Assembly (NCBI GenBank): GCA_029298735.1
Contig: JANSLP010000147.1
Coordinates: 1 to 64,000, forward strand
Source: Ophiostoma sp. CBS 140.51
Taxonomy: Eukaryota; Ascomycota; Sordariomycetes; Ophiostomatales; Ophiostomataceae
Direction of reading: 5' to 3'
Length of the DNA stretch: 64,000 nt
In this document: piece after piece, positions 9,939 to 20,687 of the stretch
Layout of the letters: each line of letters begins with the position of its first letter
Position numbering within the stretch: the first letter of the stretch is position 1
Made by a program: the position numbers and the translations under genes
The notes under the pieces: generated by a model
What the model was told of the DNA's origin: nothing
Databases searched by the model: none
Seen by the model: only the letters and a program-made list of their open reading frames with translations

Positions 9939-12560
9939 TTACGCCTGCAGGTCGGCTACCGCACGCTCTACTTCTCTGTTCGCCTTCTGCTCCCAGAGCT
10001 TGCGCGCCTCAGTGTCAACAATGGCAGGATCGGCGACTTCTTCATAGAGCTTGCGAGAGACGTCACGGTTAATGACCGCGTATTGGTCGGCAGTCAGGTG
10101 GCTGGATTTCCAGTGCGGCTTCAGTGCCGACCGAACGATGCTGCTGATGCTTTCCTTCATTTCCAGTGGCAGTGCATGGCGTGTCGGTGACGAATCCAGC
10201 GACCGTGATATCGCAGCAGCTGACGACATACGCCGTGGACGGGGTTGCCGGATTTCGAGAGGAGCAGGAGCAGTTGGCGACCGTTGTTGATGGGCGGGGC
10301 CGTTTATATTTGGGCTTGCGCTGGGGCTTGTAGCGTTGGGGCTCGTGGGGTTCCCTTTGCCAGTCCCGTTTGCGCGTGGTCGTCCACGTAAGCGAGTATG
10401 TCCGCTGCCCTCCGAGTCGCTGTTTTCGCCACCACTGCCCACACCTGCGTTGGACGGGCTATTGGCGGTCGACCGTGTGGGGGAGTAGTTAGCAGGCGGA
10501 TAGACCGGCAGAATGTGTGAGCTCAACAATGTCGGAGAGCTAGGCCGCAAAGTTCGCTGTGGTGGTGGGGTCGTGGACATGGCTCGCGGGCTGTTGTATG
10601 CTGATGCAGCTGGTGACGAGGCAACTGGAGAGCCTGGATCAACCGCATGCGAAGGGGGATCTCCAAATAAGGTGCGGATGTTGTCGTCGTCGGATGATGT
10701 GCTCATCTCAACTTCTTTTAGCAGAGAAGAGAGGAAAGAGGGAACTTCGTCGTTTGTGTTTGTGGAGGTTGTGGCAGGAGACTGCGCAGCAAGGCTTGGT
10801 GAGACGGAAAGGCGGGTTGGCCTTGCGGGCACAGGGGCTTGGAGAGAAAGGCCCTGCCGGGACGAGGGCCGAGATGGAGGCCTGGAGGAGGATGAAGGCC
10901 GTGATGCGGATGGTCTGCGGACAAGGGTACGCTCGGTAGGTGTTGCCGGAGTACCGGCGGAGGTGGGTGGTTTAGATGAGGAGGCAACGCCCTCGCTTGG
11001 TGCACCGATCCGGCGCGTGCGTGGGCGCTTCAGCTTGCGCTCCTGCTCCTGAGGCTGTTCGATAGGCGATGCCGTGTGCGAGCGCGATTTGCGCTTCCGA
11101 GTGTTCGGTGTGGTCGTCGCAGTTGTCTCGCTTTCGATTGCTCGGTCAAAATCACCCCATGCGCGCCGCTCTTGCTGCGACTGTTGAACAGCAGCGACAA
11201 TAGCGCGAGGGTTCGACGAAGACGACTGTGATGAGCCTCCGTGGCGGGCGGCGTGGTTCAAGATGGCGTTGGGGATGTTGCGCTCGAAAATGTCTTGCGC
11301 TCCGAGGCGGCGCGCAATGTCCAGCCGCTCCTGCCACCGCTCGAACTCCCGGCGCTCCTGGTCGCGCAACCGCTCGACGCGACGGAACTCTTCGAGCGCT
11401 TCGTCCTCGTCGTGGTCAAGATCAATATTGATGGCGTCCCAGACATGGCCCGTGATCTGGCTCCAGGCACCCTGCCACTCATCTGACCGGGCACGCCGCC
11501 GAGCGCGGCGCATAGTATGTCTGGTCCGGGGGAAGAAGTTGCGAGCGCGGTTAGCGCCCGATCTGCGGCCGGCGGTCTGGCGGATCGGGTCGCTACCAGC
11601 AAGAGACGCGTTTTGCATGGGGGCAAGGGCATCGCCCAACGAGTCCACGCACTCCATGCAGAACCAAGCGCCCTGAGGAACACCCTCTAGGCCGATGCAG
11701 TGTGTGTGGTAAGGCGTGTCGCAACCATCGCAAAGTAGCAGGACCTCCTCATGATCGGCGAGGTTGCATACGGGACAAGGTGTAGAGACCTCGTCGTCTA
11801 GGATTTCGGTTTCTTCGAGCCATGGCTGGGGGTCGAATTCGACGACTTGCTTCTTGTCCTCAACGGTATAGGTGGAGAGTAGTTTGCCTGTGAAAAAGAA
11901 GAAAGTCGGTCAGCAGGGGTTCGCAAAAGTATGGTATGACGCGGAGTGCAAATGTCCGTCACTAAATAAAGGACAAAAAGCCTCGGCAACCCAGGTAAAA
12001 TTGGTAAAAAGAAGAAGAAAAACAAGAAGAAATAAGAAACGTAAGTAAAGCAAAAGCAAGAACCACATACCTCCTATTTGATCGTAAACATCGACGAGAT
12101 GGAATGACTGCCGGCAGATGGGGCAGCTGTTGGCCTTGGTAGTCCATTCCCGCAAACAAGTGTCGTGTAGCGTATGTTTGCAGATTTGAATGACGGCGAC
12201 CCGGTCGTCCTCGAGAGTTTCCACCTGCTCGCTGTAGTCGCCGTTTGCAAGGTCCTTGGAAATGGAAAAGCCAACATCGCTTTTCTGAGCATCACGATCT
12301 GTTTTGTCGGCATCATCGCTGCAGCTTTTCTGGCCATTTAGGCCGGACGAGGCAGGCCCTGCAGCGGTGGACGGGCCGTTTGTGTCATTGCTGCTGGGGG
12401 CGGTGACCGAATCATCTATATGGTCGATGGGCGTGCTAGTGCTGGCGTTGGCGTTATCAGGGGGAATGCCACTGTCTTCTGGTAAGGTTTGTGGTGGTGG
12501 CAGTGGTGGGGGTTCTACAGAGCGAAGCTGCTCTAGGCAGACAATGCACTGTTCTGCCAT
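9939..12560 (-). CDS. RING + PHD finger protein (PHRF1-like, fungal C126.07c type)
   Basis: Minus-strand exons are 12071-12560 and 9939-11887; the phase-1 junction gives 812 residues. A RING finger is split: C5/C8 sit at the extreme N-terminus, while C127, H129, H132, C135, C146 and C149 follow after a Ser/Pro/Asp-rich insert. A PHD finger occupies 201-243 (CPVC ... CDGCD ... YHTHC ... WFCMEC). The middle is low-complexity, rich in Ser/Pro/Arg, with KRPRTRR-like nuclear localisation signals. The C-terminus (LKPHWKSSHLTADQYAVINR and beyond) resembles the small helical domain at the end of PHRF1/SCAF1 proteins that binds the RNA polymerase II tail; this last point is inference. Likely a nuclear ubiquitin ligase or chromatin reader. 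Its first intron separates RING from PHD. Confidence 0.82.
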
Positions 12561-14521
12561 TGCTAGCGGAGAGGGTTGGTGGCCACAGCGCCCTTTTTCT
12601 TCGCATAGACACCGACTTGGCAGTTGGTGGAAGAAAGGTCGTTGTAAAGGATAAATAGAGAGAGAAAAGACGACGGAAGATGAAAAAGAAGTCGCAGAGA
12701 TTGGATGCGAAAAAAAGGGGGAGAAATTGGCAAAAGTATGTAAAGGACTCGAGATGCAACAGGGTGAAATGGGAAAGAGGTGAATCTGATGCGAAAGGAA
12801 AGGAAAGGAAGGTGTTGCTGGTGGAGAGGCGAAAAGAAAGTAACAAAAGACCAAGAGCGTTGAAAGGTGTTGGCTCAGACTGGTAATACAGTTGCTGGCG
12901 CCTTCCTTTTTTCTGGGGCGGTAAATTTGGCGTGGTTTGGCGTAGCAGGTAAGGGGATTTGGGGCGAGTCGAAAGGGAAAGAGGAGAGAGAGGGAGAAGG
13001 GGAAAGGGGAAGGTACAGGGCAAGACACGAGCGAGTCGAGGAAGGAACAATGGGACAAGTCAGGTTCGGCGAGGGGAAAAATATAAAGGCGAGCCTTTTG
13101 GCCTTTTGGCCTTTTGGCCTTTTGGGCATTGTTATGGCGGCGAAGAACGGGCCTTGCAGGCGACGGCCAACAGGCAGGAGTACGAAAAAAGAACGAGCAA
13201 CAGGGCTGCAGGCGAATCAGCGTCGAGGGCCGCACACAGCCAGACACGTTTGGTGGCCGCCATTCGCGGACTCACAAGGAAGAGCGGGGCGGTAGGGCGT
13301 CCAGCATGAACAGACGAAAGGAAAGAGTGTGGCCCGTGCGGCAGGTGCCTCTCGAGTCTCTCATTCTACCTCTTCTCTTTCTAACTCTCCTCTTACATCT
13401 CATTACTGCTTTCCGTGAAGGCACTTTTGTCTTCACATACGCATTCTTTCCTCTCTCACTTATTCGTAAGTACGACGTCTGAAGAGGTAGGCCCTGTGGC
13501 CTGCACGTCGCACGTTACCGCATATGCGGCAAGAAAGGTGCTCTTTCAGTCTCCACTCGTGAAGCCAGGTGGAAGGAACGATGTGCATGTGCTGGCTGTC
13601 CAGCCCGGTCTAGTCCCGCGCCGCGACCGTCGGTCCTTCCCTTCTCGGAGGTGAACAACTTCACATGAGCTGCCAGGAAAGACCAGCTCCGTCTTGGTGT
13701 TCCTCATTTCCTGCCCCTTTTGATCTGTATCTTCCGGTATCCATATTGGAAAAATATAAGGGATACTATGGGCCTATCAGACGCAGCCAAGGGTACACAC
13801 CATTCCATACCACGCCAATGCACACATATGCACACATGTATCTTACCTGGGAAGGCGGACACACACCACACACACAGTTCGCAATCCAGGTCGCTCCTGC
13901 TCTCCCATGACTCTTTTTACAGAACAAGTAGGATGCCGCCACTGTTTCTCCCGGTAAAAACGTGTTAAAAATGCACATCCGTCGTGCCTACCTGAACAGC
14001 GCCAAATGGTATTAGCCATAGCCCTCATTCCCTGTTAGGCGACTTCCATGTCAGCAGCCCGAAACAGCTGGTGGCATAAAGTCCCAATCTAACAGGAGCC
14101 CAAGCCAGGACGGGGGAAACGATTGTTCTTTTTCTATATGAACCTGGAATTCCTTATATGGAAGCATTGCGATCATGATACGTACGTCATGAGCAAACAG
14201 TCAATGCGCATATGAAAGCGTTCATTCATAGGAGGGTGACATGAGTTTCGAGGTCACGTGCACGCCAGCAATTTCGCCTATGGCTCTTTCCTGATATGTT
14301 TTTTTTTCTGAGAATGGAATTGACAACAAAATTTTGTTTTTATGCTTTGGTTTTAAATTCAATTATTTTATTAGACATCTTAAACGACATCTAGATTCCT
14401 CCTGTTTTACTTTACTGCCACTACTACACTCTAATCGACTCGTACCGCCTAGTGCGAGCGCGTCACGCCTTGAACATAACAATGAGAATGGCTCTCACCG
14501 ACTTCTCACAACTCGGATAGG
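12561..14521. other. divergent intergenic region (PHD-RING gene / DUF3716 gene)
   Basis: Two kilobases without a supported gene. The part next to 12560 is purine-rich on the plus strand (12655-12860 and 12960-13080), that is, a pyrimidine-rich leader for the minus-strand gene. It holds a 4 x 8-bp repeat at 13093-13124 and a CA-rich microsatellite at about 13855-13877. TTTT-rich sequence and a TCACGTG core (about 14254-14260) precede the DUF3716 gene. Frames of up to 142 codons look accidental. Confidence 0.5.
13093..13124. repeat. tandem 8-bp repeat (GCCTTTTG x4)
   Basis: Four perfect head-to-tail copies of GCCTTTTG lie in the presumed 5' leader or promoter of the minus-strand PHD-RING gene. 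Read on the transcribed strand this is CAAAAGGC x4. Confidence 0.9.
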
Positions 14522-15665
14522 ATGCACCAAGAGTCGAGGCCAACACAGCAAATGGCTGCTATTGATACACCCGTCCAGGTCGACTACCGACCTACCAGCA
14601 GCCACGGCACCGTCGCTCGCACAATCACAAAACCCCTCTCCAGGACCGATGCCGAAGCGCGCGCGGTGGCTTATGCCAAATCGGCAGCAGCTATTGCTGC
14701 CGGCATAGCTGCATCTGAATCTGCTGCTGCATCTAAAGCCACCACAGCTCCTGTTTCCGCAACTGTATCTTCTGCTTCTTCTCCTGTCCCTGTCTCTGTG
14801 CCAGTCAGTACTGTTGGCACCCCAGCGTCGACTAGCGGTTCTGCAACGCAGAAGCCAGCTTCGAAGAATGAAGCACCCACGGCATCCTCAGGACCAAAAT
14901 CAGACGTCTACCGCAGACCCTTCTTCGGCCGGCGCAGAGAAGGGTCTTATGGAAAGCAGGCAAACCACCACGGTGTTGTTTTTCCTTATGGATTTGAACC
15001 GGAGGTAAGTGTCCAGACGCAAGTATTTTAATTTATGCATATGTATATGTATATGTATATGTATATGAGTCTTCTGTGAGCCATTGCTGACTGATTTCTC
15101 AGATGCCGGATCCGCACACGAAGCCCGTTGATTTTGCCCGCTGGATGGACATGGCCCTCAGCGACATGCTTGCTAAGAAGGACTCCCTCATCCCTAAAAA
15201 AGCAGCTGAATTGTTTGATGACAAAATGGGTCCTGACAAGTACACCAACTTTGGGCTACGACCAGTGATGAAATTCATCAACTTGACGCGGGCCGGCAAT
15301 GTCGAGTCATTGATTATGACAATTTGCGGCATTGAGGCCGAAAGACCATGTGAGTCTTGCGACCACGGCCGCGGTCCGTTTACGAAATGCATGATCGTCC
15401 CCAATATGGCCCAGGGTAGTTGCTCAAACTGCCGCTACAACGGCCAAGGCTTCCGTTGTAGCTATTTTGAAGGTGGTGAGTACATCCTGACCCATGCCGT
15501 ATGATATGTCGAGATACATTTGTGTATCAATAGTTATTGACTAACCTATCCATCTCTATAGCGTTACATGGCCCTGGCTCTCGTGCTGCAAAGAAAGTTC
15601 AGGTGGCCGACAGTGCCCCAGAAAGTGATTCCGTGGCTGTTGATCCGGAGAGGGCAAAGGCCTAG
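14522..15665 (+). CDS. DUF3716 cysteine-motif protein of unknown function
   Basis: Exons are 14522-15004, 15103-15475 and 15562-15665, giving 319 residues. The N-terminal half is low-complexity (Ala/Ser/Thr/Pro-rich, about 45-130). The conserved part lies at about 240-285: CESCDHGRGPFTKC, a short link, then CSNCRYNGQGFRC, the two CxxC/CxxxxxC halves typical of the fungal DUF3716 family, probably one zinc-binding knuckle. The family is common in filamentous ascomycetes, often expanded and poorly conserved outside this motif; its function is unknown. Upstream of the motif, TNFGLRPVMKFINLTRAGN looks folded. A second ATG at 14552 is a possible start. The donor GGTGAGT at 15475/15476 was preferred over one 3 nt earlier, which would remove one Gly. 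Confidence 0.78.
15039..15067. repeat. ATATGT microsatellite in intron 1 of the DUF3716 gene
   Basis: About five copies of the hexamer ATATGT in tandem, wholly inside the first intron (15005-15102), so length changes would not affect the protein. A useful polymorphic marker by inference. Confidence 0.85.
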
Positions 15666-16353
15666 AAGGTTTTTCTTGATTTGCGCGCCAGCATGGCACA
15701 GAGCTCTGGCTTGAAGTGATCCAACGAGGAAAGCATAACACTGTTCAAAAGCATTTACGAGAAGCCACAGTCAGGATAGGCAGACATATGGCAGATGGCT
15801 GGCCCATTTAGACTCAATGCGTTATAATTTACATCACATTTAGACTCAGCATTTTCGAAAATTACTACTGAGGCGTGTGTCGATATTCTACATTAGTACA
15901 AAGGTTGAAGAAACCGAGAAGAGATGATCCGGTCTTATAATGAGAACATATGTCGCAAAGGGGGTATGCGCAGACCTTACTTATGCTGCAAGTGAACTTA
16001 GGTATCTCGTTCGAGGAGTAAATAGTACACACGTCACAAACTCAAGCGTCTTGGACCGGCGTGTTTTTTGAATTTGTTGTGATTTTTTTTCATGTCTTTT
16101 GTTCTTTTTTGTGGTGGCTTCGTAGTCGCTTGGTTCCGGCGCCCGCAATGATTAGACGGCCAAGAAAAATAAACGAGAAAGGCCAGAAAAAACCAGGTAC
16201 ACCATTTTTGCGTTAAATTTTTTTGTACCAAAAACGTTGGACGAAATGCGCGCTTCAGCCCGACCTGTCCCTTGTCTCCCTCCTTTAAGACGTCATCCCA
16301 AAGAAAAACACAAAGTCTACCGCATCCTCTGAACCTCGTAGAATTTCAACACT
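15666..16353. other. convergent 3' flanks of the DUF3716 gene and eL43
   Basis: No open frame longer than about 65 codons. It is AT-rich with T-runs at 16070-16110 and 16210-16225. Presumed 3' untranslated regions of the two converging genes. Confidence 0.5.
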
Positions 16354-17519
16354 CTATACCTCAGCGATCTCGCGCAATCTCCGGAGGGTCGAGCGGGTGG
16401 CAGCAGCAGCGGGGGTCCTGAGCAAGGTGTTAGCAAATTGTCCGTGGTAAGATAGACATGTCGTCCTTTGTAGTAGGGTGTACGTACGAGACAATGTAGG
16501 CGCCGCCAGCGATGGTCTTCTTGCAAGCCTTGCACTGCCAGATGCCGACAGAGGTACGCTTGACGGTGTTCTTGGCGCAGAACGTGCAGGTGTACTTGGC
16601 GTGCTGGGTGATTTCGGCCTTCTTAATCTGCTTGCTGTGTGGTTGTTAGACTAGACGGTGTCGGTCGAGAGAGGGTCGGGAGGGGGCTCATAAGCCATGT
16701 CTTCGGGGGTCCGGGGATCGAGCGTAGCAGTGAGCCAGCCCTTTCGTTGGTTTGGATCGAAATCTGTTCCTCCGCGTGGATTGTCAAGACTTACCGCAGA
16801 GAAGCACCGTATCTGTAAGAAGTGAGTTAGCATGTTGTTTCCTGGATTGAGTTGTCCGAGCCGAGCCACCACTTGTAACACATGACGCTGAAACCGAGAT
16901 ATGCTGTCGAGTCAGAGAAAGAAGAGAAGACCGCAAAGGTTGTCATTCAGAGGAAACTATGGCGAGTTGGCGGGTACTCCTGGCTCATCAGAGCACAGTC
17001 GTGACGCTCTCCTCGTCCACAAGTCCATCATGGCCGATTTCCTCCATTCGTTCCCAAGTGCCCCGCGGTTCCAGTCTAGTCTTCTTCAAATCGTAGCTGG
17101 CAGCAGTATCTCGTTTCGCGCGTCGTATGCTCAAATTATGTTCGGTCGAGGGTTCGGAGGGTGTGTGTGTGTTCTTACCTGGTACCGTAGCGACCGGTGA
17201 CGCCGACCTTCTTGGTGCTGTAAAGAGAGAAAGAAAAATGGTCAGCATTTCATTGTCCGTCTGTCAAAAGAACAATGCCATGCCGCACGGCGGCCTTTTG
17301 TGTCTCGACGAGAAAAACAGGAAGTCAAGGGTTTCGAGATGTCGTTGTCGTCCTCTGCCACGTCGTGTCGTCTTCTGGGCTTCAGTCGTTTCTATCATCT
17401 ACCGTCGTCGGGTCTTCCTGTTTTTGTCGTCGAGGCGCGAGAAAAGGCTGCGGTGCAGCACGGCAAATTCGAATAGTCGATCAATCGAGAGAGTGGGTGC
17501 GTGCGTACTGCTTGGTCAT
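16354..17519 (-). CDS. RPL43: 60S ribosomal protein eL43 (Rpl43/L37a)
   Basis: Five minus-strand exons, 17509-17519, 17179-17217, 16795-16812, 16488-16634 and 16354-16417, join to exactly 92 residues, the standard eL43 length. The protein starts [19 protein letters not shown] and contains the C4 zinc ribbon CTFC (about 39-42) and CKAC (about 57-60), then [18 protein letters not shown]. It binds rRNA on the 60S subunit near the E site. Exon 1 is 11 nt and exon 3 is a microexon of 18 nt; the heavy intron load is typical of fungal ribosomal-protein genes. Residue 4 is His (codon split CA|C), where Arg is common in fungi. The tiny exons mean automatic gene finders may miss this gene. Confidence 0.93.
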
Positions 17520-19255
17520 TTTGAATGTGGTTGAGAAATGTGTTGTTGTTTAAAAACAGATTTTCTCTTCGTGAGGCGGGATGGTGTTCGTGATGTGTTT
17601 TCGTTTCGCTCTTCCTTTTTTCGATACTAGAAGGGGGCGCCCAAAGATTTTTTTCCTTGTCTACCCTTGTACCAAAGAAACGGCCCACGAATTTTCCGCC
17701 CTAAGCGTTTTGGCTGGCGGCAGCAAAAGCCCAATTGCCCACACAAAGGTGAAAAAAGTGTGCTTGGTCCGGATTTTCTACTTTTCCGGAATCATGTGAC
17801 GCTAGCTGCAAAACCTAATGCGCTGAAGTCTGTTGACTTTTCGAGGCTAGCTTAGTCATTGACGAGACCCAGATTGGCCCCATAAAAACGCTCGGGACAT
17901 CTCGACTCGGCCACTACCATGTTAGTGCACCATTGGGGACGTCGAGATCTGTTCCTCTTTCATTCATGTCGTTTGTTCATGGCGCTTCTAGGTGTCGAAC
18001 TTCTGGATGTTGGATTGCTTGGGAGTTTTCTGGCAAGATTTGATCCATAATTTCTGATAAATTCTTTATTGAGCTATCTGTATCAGAGAGAAAGGAGCAA
18101 AATGAAGCATGGGCTGATGAGCGGTTTGCACTGGTTCTTGAGTCAATATGCACCTGCCCGGGGACAGTGTAATTTTCTGAAGATTGTCTATTAATATTTT
18201 ATGTATTTCATAGTATTACTTTATGCCCGGCTCAACTGATGGCATATTTCACTGTCTCTAAATCGCAACTTCTTGTTTTGGCTCTGTGATGCCGAGACCG
18301 TACCTTCCTGAACAAGCAGCATGGGCCACTCGCACACAGAATATAAACCCACCATATGTTGCTCTCGGCGACTTCTTTTCATTCTCATTCTTCATCTGCC
18401 TCATTTGCTTCAACATCTTCACAAACTCTTCACAACGCTCAGAGTCGACCCGAAGCCGACGGAGTCACGTGCTTGCCACCGCCTAACTCTATTTGGTCAT
18501 CCGCCGGTATTTTCCTCGACCTCGGCCTGGCTTTGGCCGATCATCTGGTCTGGATCATGGGCGAGAGCTGGGAAGCTTGGGCGCCAATGAAGCTTCTGAC
18601 AGCGATTCTAGAGCGCTTTGATGCAAAGAGCAGTAGGGTCTGGTAAAGGGTTTGTAGAGAATGCCGGGCGATCGTCCCAGAGGTCTGGAGCAGATTGATT
18701 GCATCCTTCGGCGAGATAACGAAGTACTTTCTCGATTTGCCCTCGCTGCCCAAAGTTGATGACCAATTCAATTTCTGTTCTTCTCATTTTTCTCTTCTTG
18801 AGCGCAAAAAAATGGGCTGTTTCTCCAAAATGATCCTTGTGTCGACGTGTGGCCACTTGCAATGACAAGGCGGAGGGGCCGCCGGACGACGATGCAGTAG
18901 TGCAAACGTAGGCGCCGTCAGCTAAGAAGGAAAGCTCGATTGTCGGATGAACGTTTCTCTCTCTAGAGAGACTGCGTATATGATGTCGTGACTGCCACGG
19001 CCGTTCTCGCCTTCCCTCCCTTGCTCCGTTATGTAGCCTGTTCGAAGCTGTACTTACTGATAGAAATTTTGGGAAAGAACGCTGCCTCTTTTGTACACCG
19101 CCGCCGTGCCTGCCCCGTACTACAATTGCAACACAGGTCGCACTCGCTTGCTCTTTCCAGTTCCAGTAGCTTCACCCCGCCTCTTTTTTTTCTACCTCCC
19201 CTGAAATCACGATAACTTTTCCCCGTCGACAGACAAATCACCACAAACCTTCACA
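17520..19255. other. divergent intergenic region (eL43 / oxidoreductase)
   Basis: A 1.7-kb spacer between two divergent starts. A TATA box (ATATAAA, 18341-18347) followed by a pyrimidine-rich tract (about 18365-18440) and an interrupted open frame suggests an extra transcription unit at about 18.34-18.87 kb (see findings). A second pyrimidine-rich tract at about 19150-19202 directly precedes the oxidoreductase start. No conserved domain was recognised. Confidence 0.5.
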
Positions 19256-20687
19256 ATGCCTTTCAAGAAGCACGATCGGACCTACGACCTGGTCCTGTTT
19301 GGCGCAACAGGTGAGATTTGATACTACTGCCGGCATGCTTTTGCGCTTTTACTCTTGGTCAATGCTACGCCGGTTGCTCCTCCACGTTGATTGCTGACGT
19401 TTTCTGCCCGCGTCTAGGTTACACTGGTGCTTACACCGCGGAGTACATCTCCAAGACCCTGCCGACGGACCTGAAATGGGCCATCGCGGGCCGCTCGCAG
19501 GAGAAGCTGGAGAAGACGGCGGCCGAGCTCAAGGAGCTGAACCCGGATCGTCTGCAGCCCAGCATTGAGATTTGCAGCGTCAATGAGGGCGAGCTGGCGC
19601 AGCTGGCCAAGAAGACGTTTGTGCTGATCTCGACCGTCGGTCCTTATGGCACCTACGGCGAGCCGGCATTCAAGGCCTGCGCCGAGAACGGCACACACTA
19701 CATTGACGTCACCGGCGAGGTGCCCTTCGTAGCCAAGATGATCCGCAAGTACGAGGCGGCCGCCAAGGCTTCGGGCGCGCTCATGTTCCCACAGAGCGGC
19801 ATTGAGTCTGCGCCGGCCGATATTGCTGCGTCGGAGGTCGCCCGTGTCATCCGCACCGAGCTGGGTGCCAAGACTGCCGACGTCAATGCCTCTATCCGCA
19901 TCAAGGCCCTGCCGTCGGGCGGCACCCTTGACACGGTCCTCACCATCTTTGACAACTTCTCGCTTAACGACCTGCGCACCTCCATGGCACCCTATGCCCT
20001 GTCGCCCGTGCCGCGGCCCGACGGCCACCGTGGCAGCCCGCCGCTGCTGTCGTACCTGACTGGTGGTCTCCGTGTGCGCCACCTGGGCCAGCTGACGACG
20101 TCCGTGTGCGGCACGACCAACGCGGCGCAGGTAGAGCGCACCTGGGGTCTGCTCAACACGCTGCCCGACCGCAGCGCCGAGGCCTACGGTCCCAAATTCT
20201 CGTTTGCCGAGTATGCGCGCGCGCGCAACTGGCTGCAGGGTGCGCAGATGCATTGGTTTTTGGCCGTTAGCAGCTTTTTGCTGGCCACGTTCCCGCCGTT
20301 CCGCTGGTTGGCCAAGCGCTATGCTTTTGCGCCCGGCACCGGCCCGACGCGCGAGGAGGCCCGCAAGAACGTGATTGAGTACCGTGCTGTGGGTACGCCC
20401 GACACGACGGAGAAGCCGACCAAAGTGGCCTTTTCCAGCGCCCTCTACCGCGGCGGCATGTACGATTGTAAGTGTCCCACTCGTGCATCATGAAACCTCT
20501 TGTCGTATTTCTCTCTTCTAACAATATAGTGACTGGTGTTCTGGCATCGGAGGCTGCTCTGACCATCCTCCAGGACGACCTGAAGCTCGAGGGCGGCATC
20601 TACACGCCGTCGTTCCTGGGCCCCAACTTCATTGACCGTCTTGGCGAGGCTGGCTTCAAGTACGAGACGAAGCTGATTGATGCGTAA
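19256..20687 (+). CDS. saccharopine dehydrogenase-like oxidoreductase (SCCPDH family)
   Basis: Exons are 19256-19310, 19418-20467 and 20530-20687, giving 420 residues. The N-terminus is a Rossmann NAD(P)-binding fold: YDLVLFGATGYTG with the loop GATGYTG at 16-22, split by intron 1. WAIAGRSQEKLE and STVGPYGTYGEP follow, as in the SCCPDH/trans-acting enoyl reductase family. A hydrophobic stretch (HWFLAVSSFLLATFPPFRWL, about two thirds along) probably anchors it to a membrane or lipid droplet, as reported for family members. The C-terminal part includes LTGVLASEAALTIL. True saccharopine dehydrogenases (lysine synthesis) are different in length and lack this hydrophobic segment, so a lysine-pathway role is unlikely. 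The substrate is unknown. Confidence 0.88.

Noticed and set aside
19414..20253. 279-codon minus frame over the oxidoreductase
   Set aside because: Antisense of a well-supported exon, without a domain.
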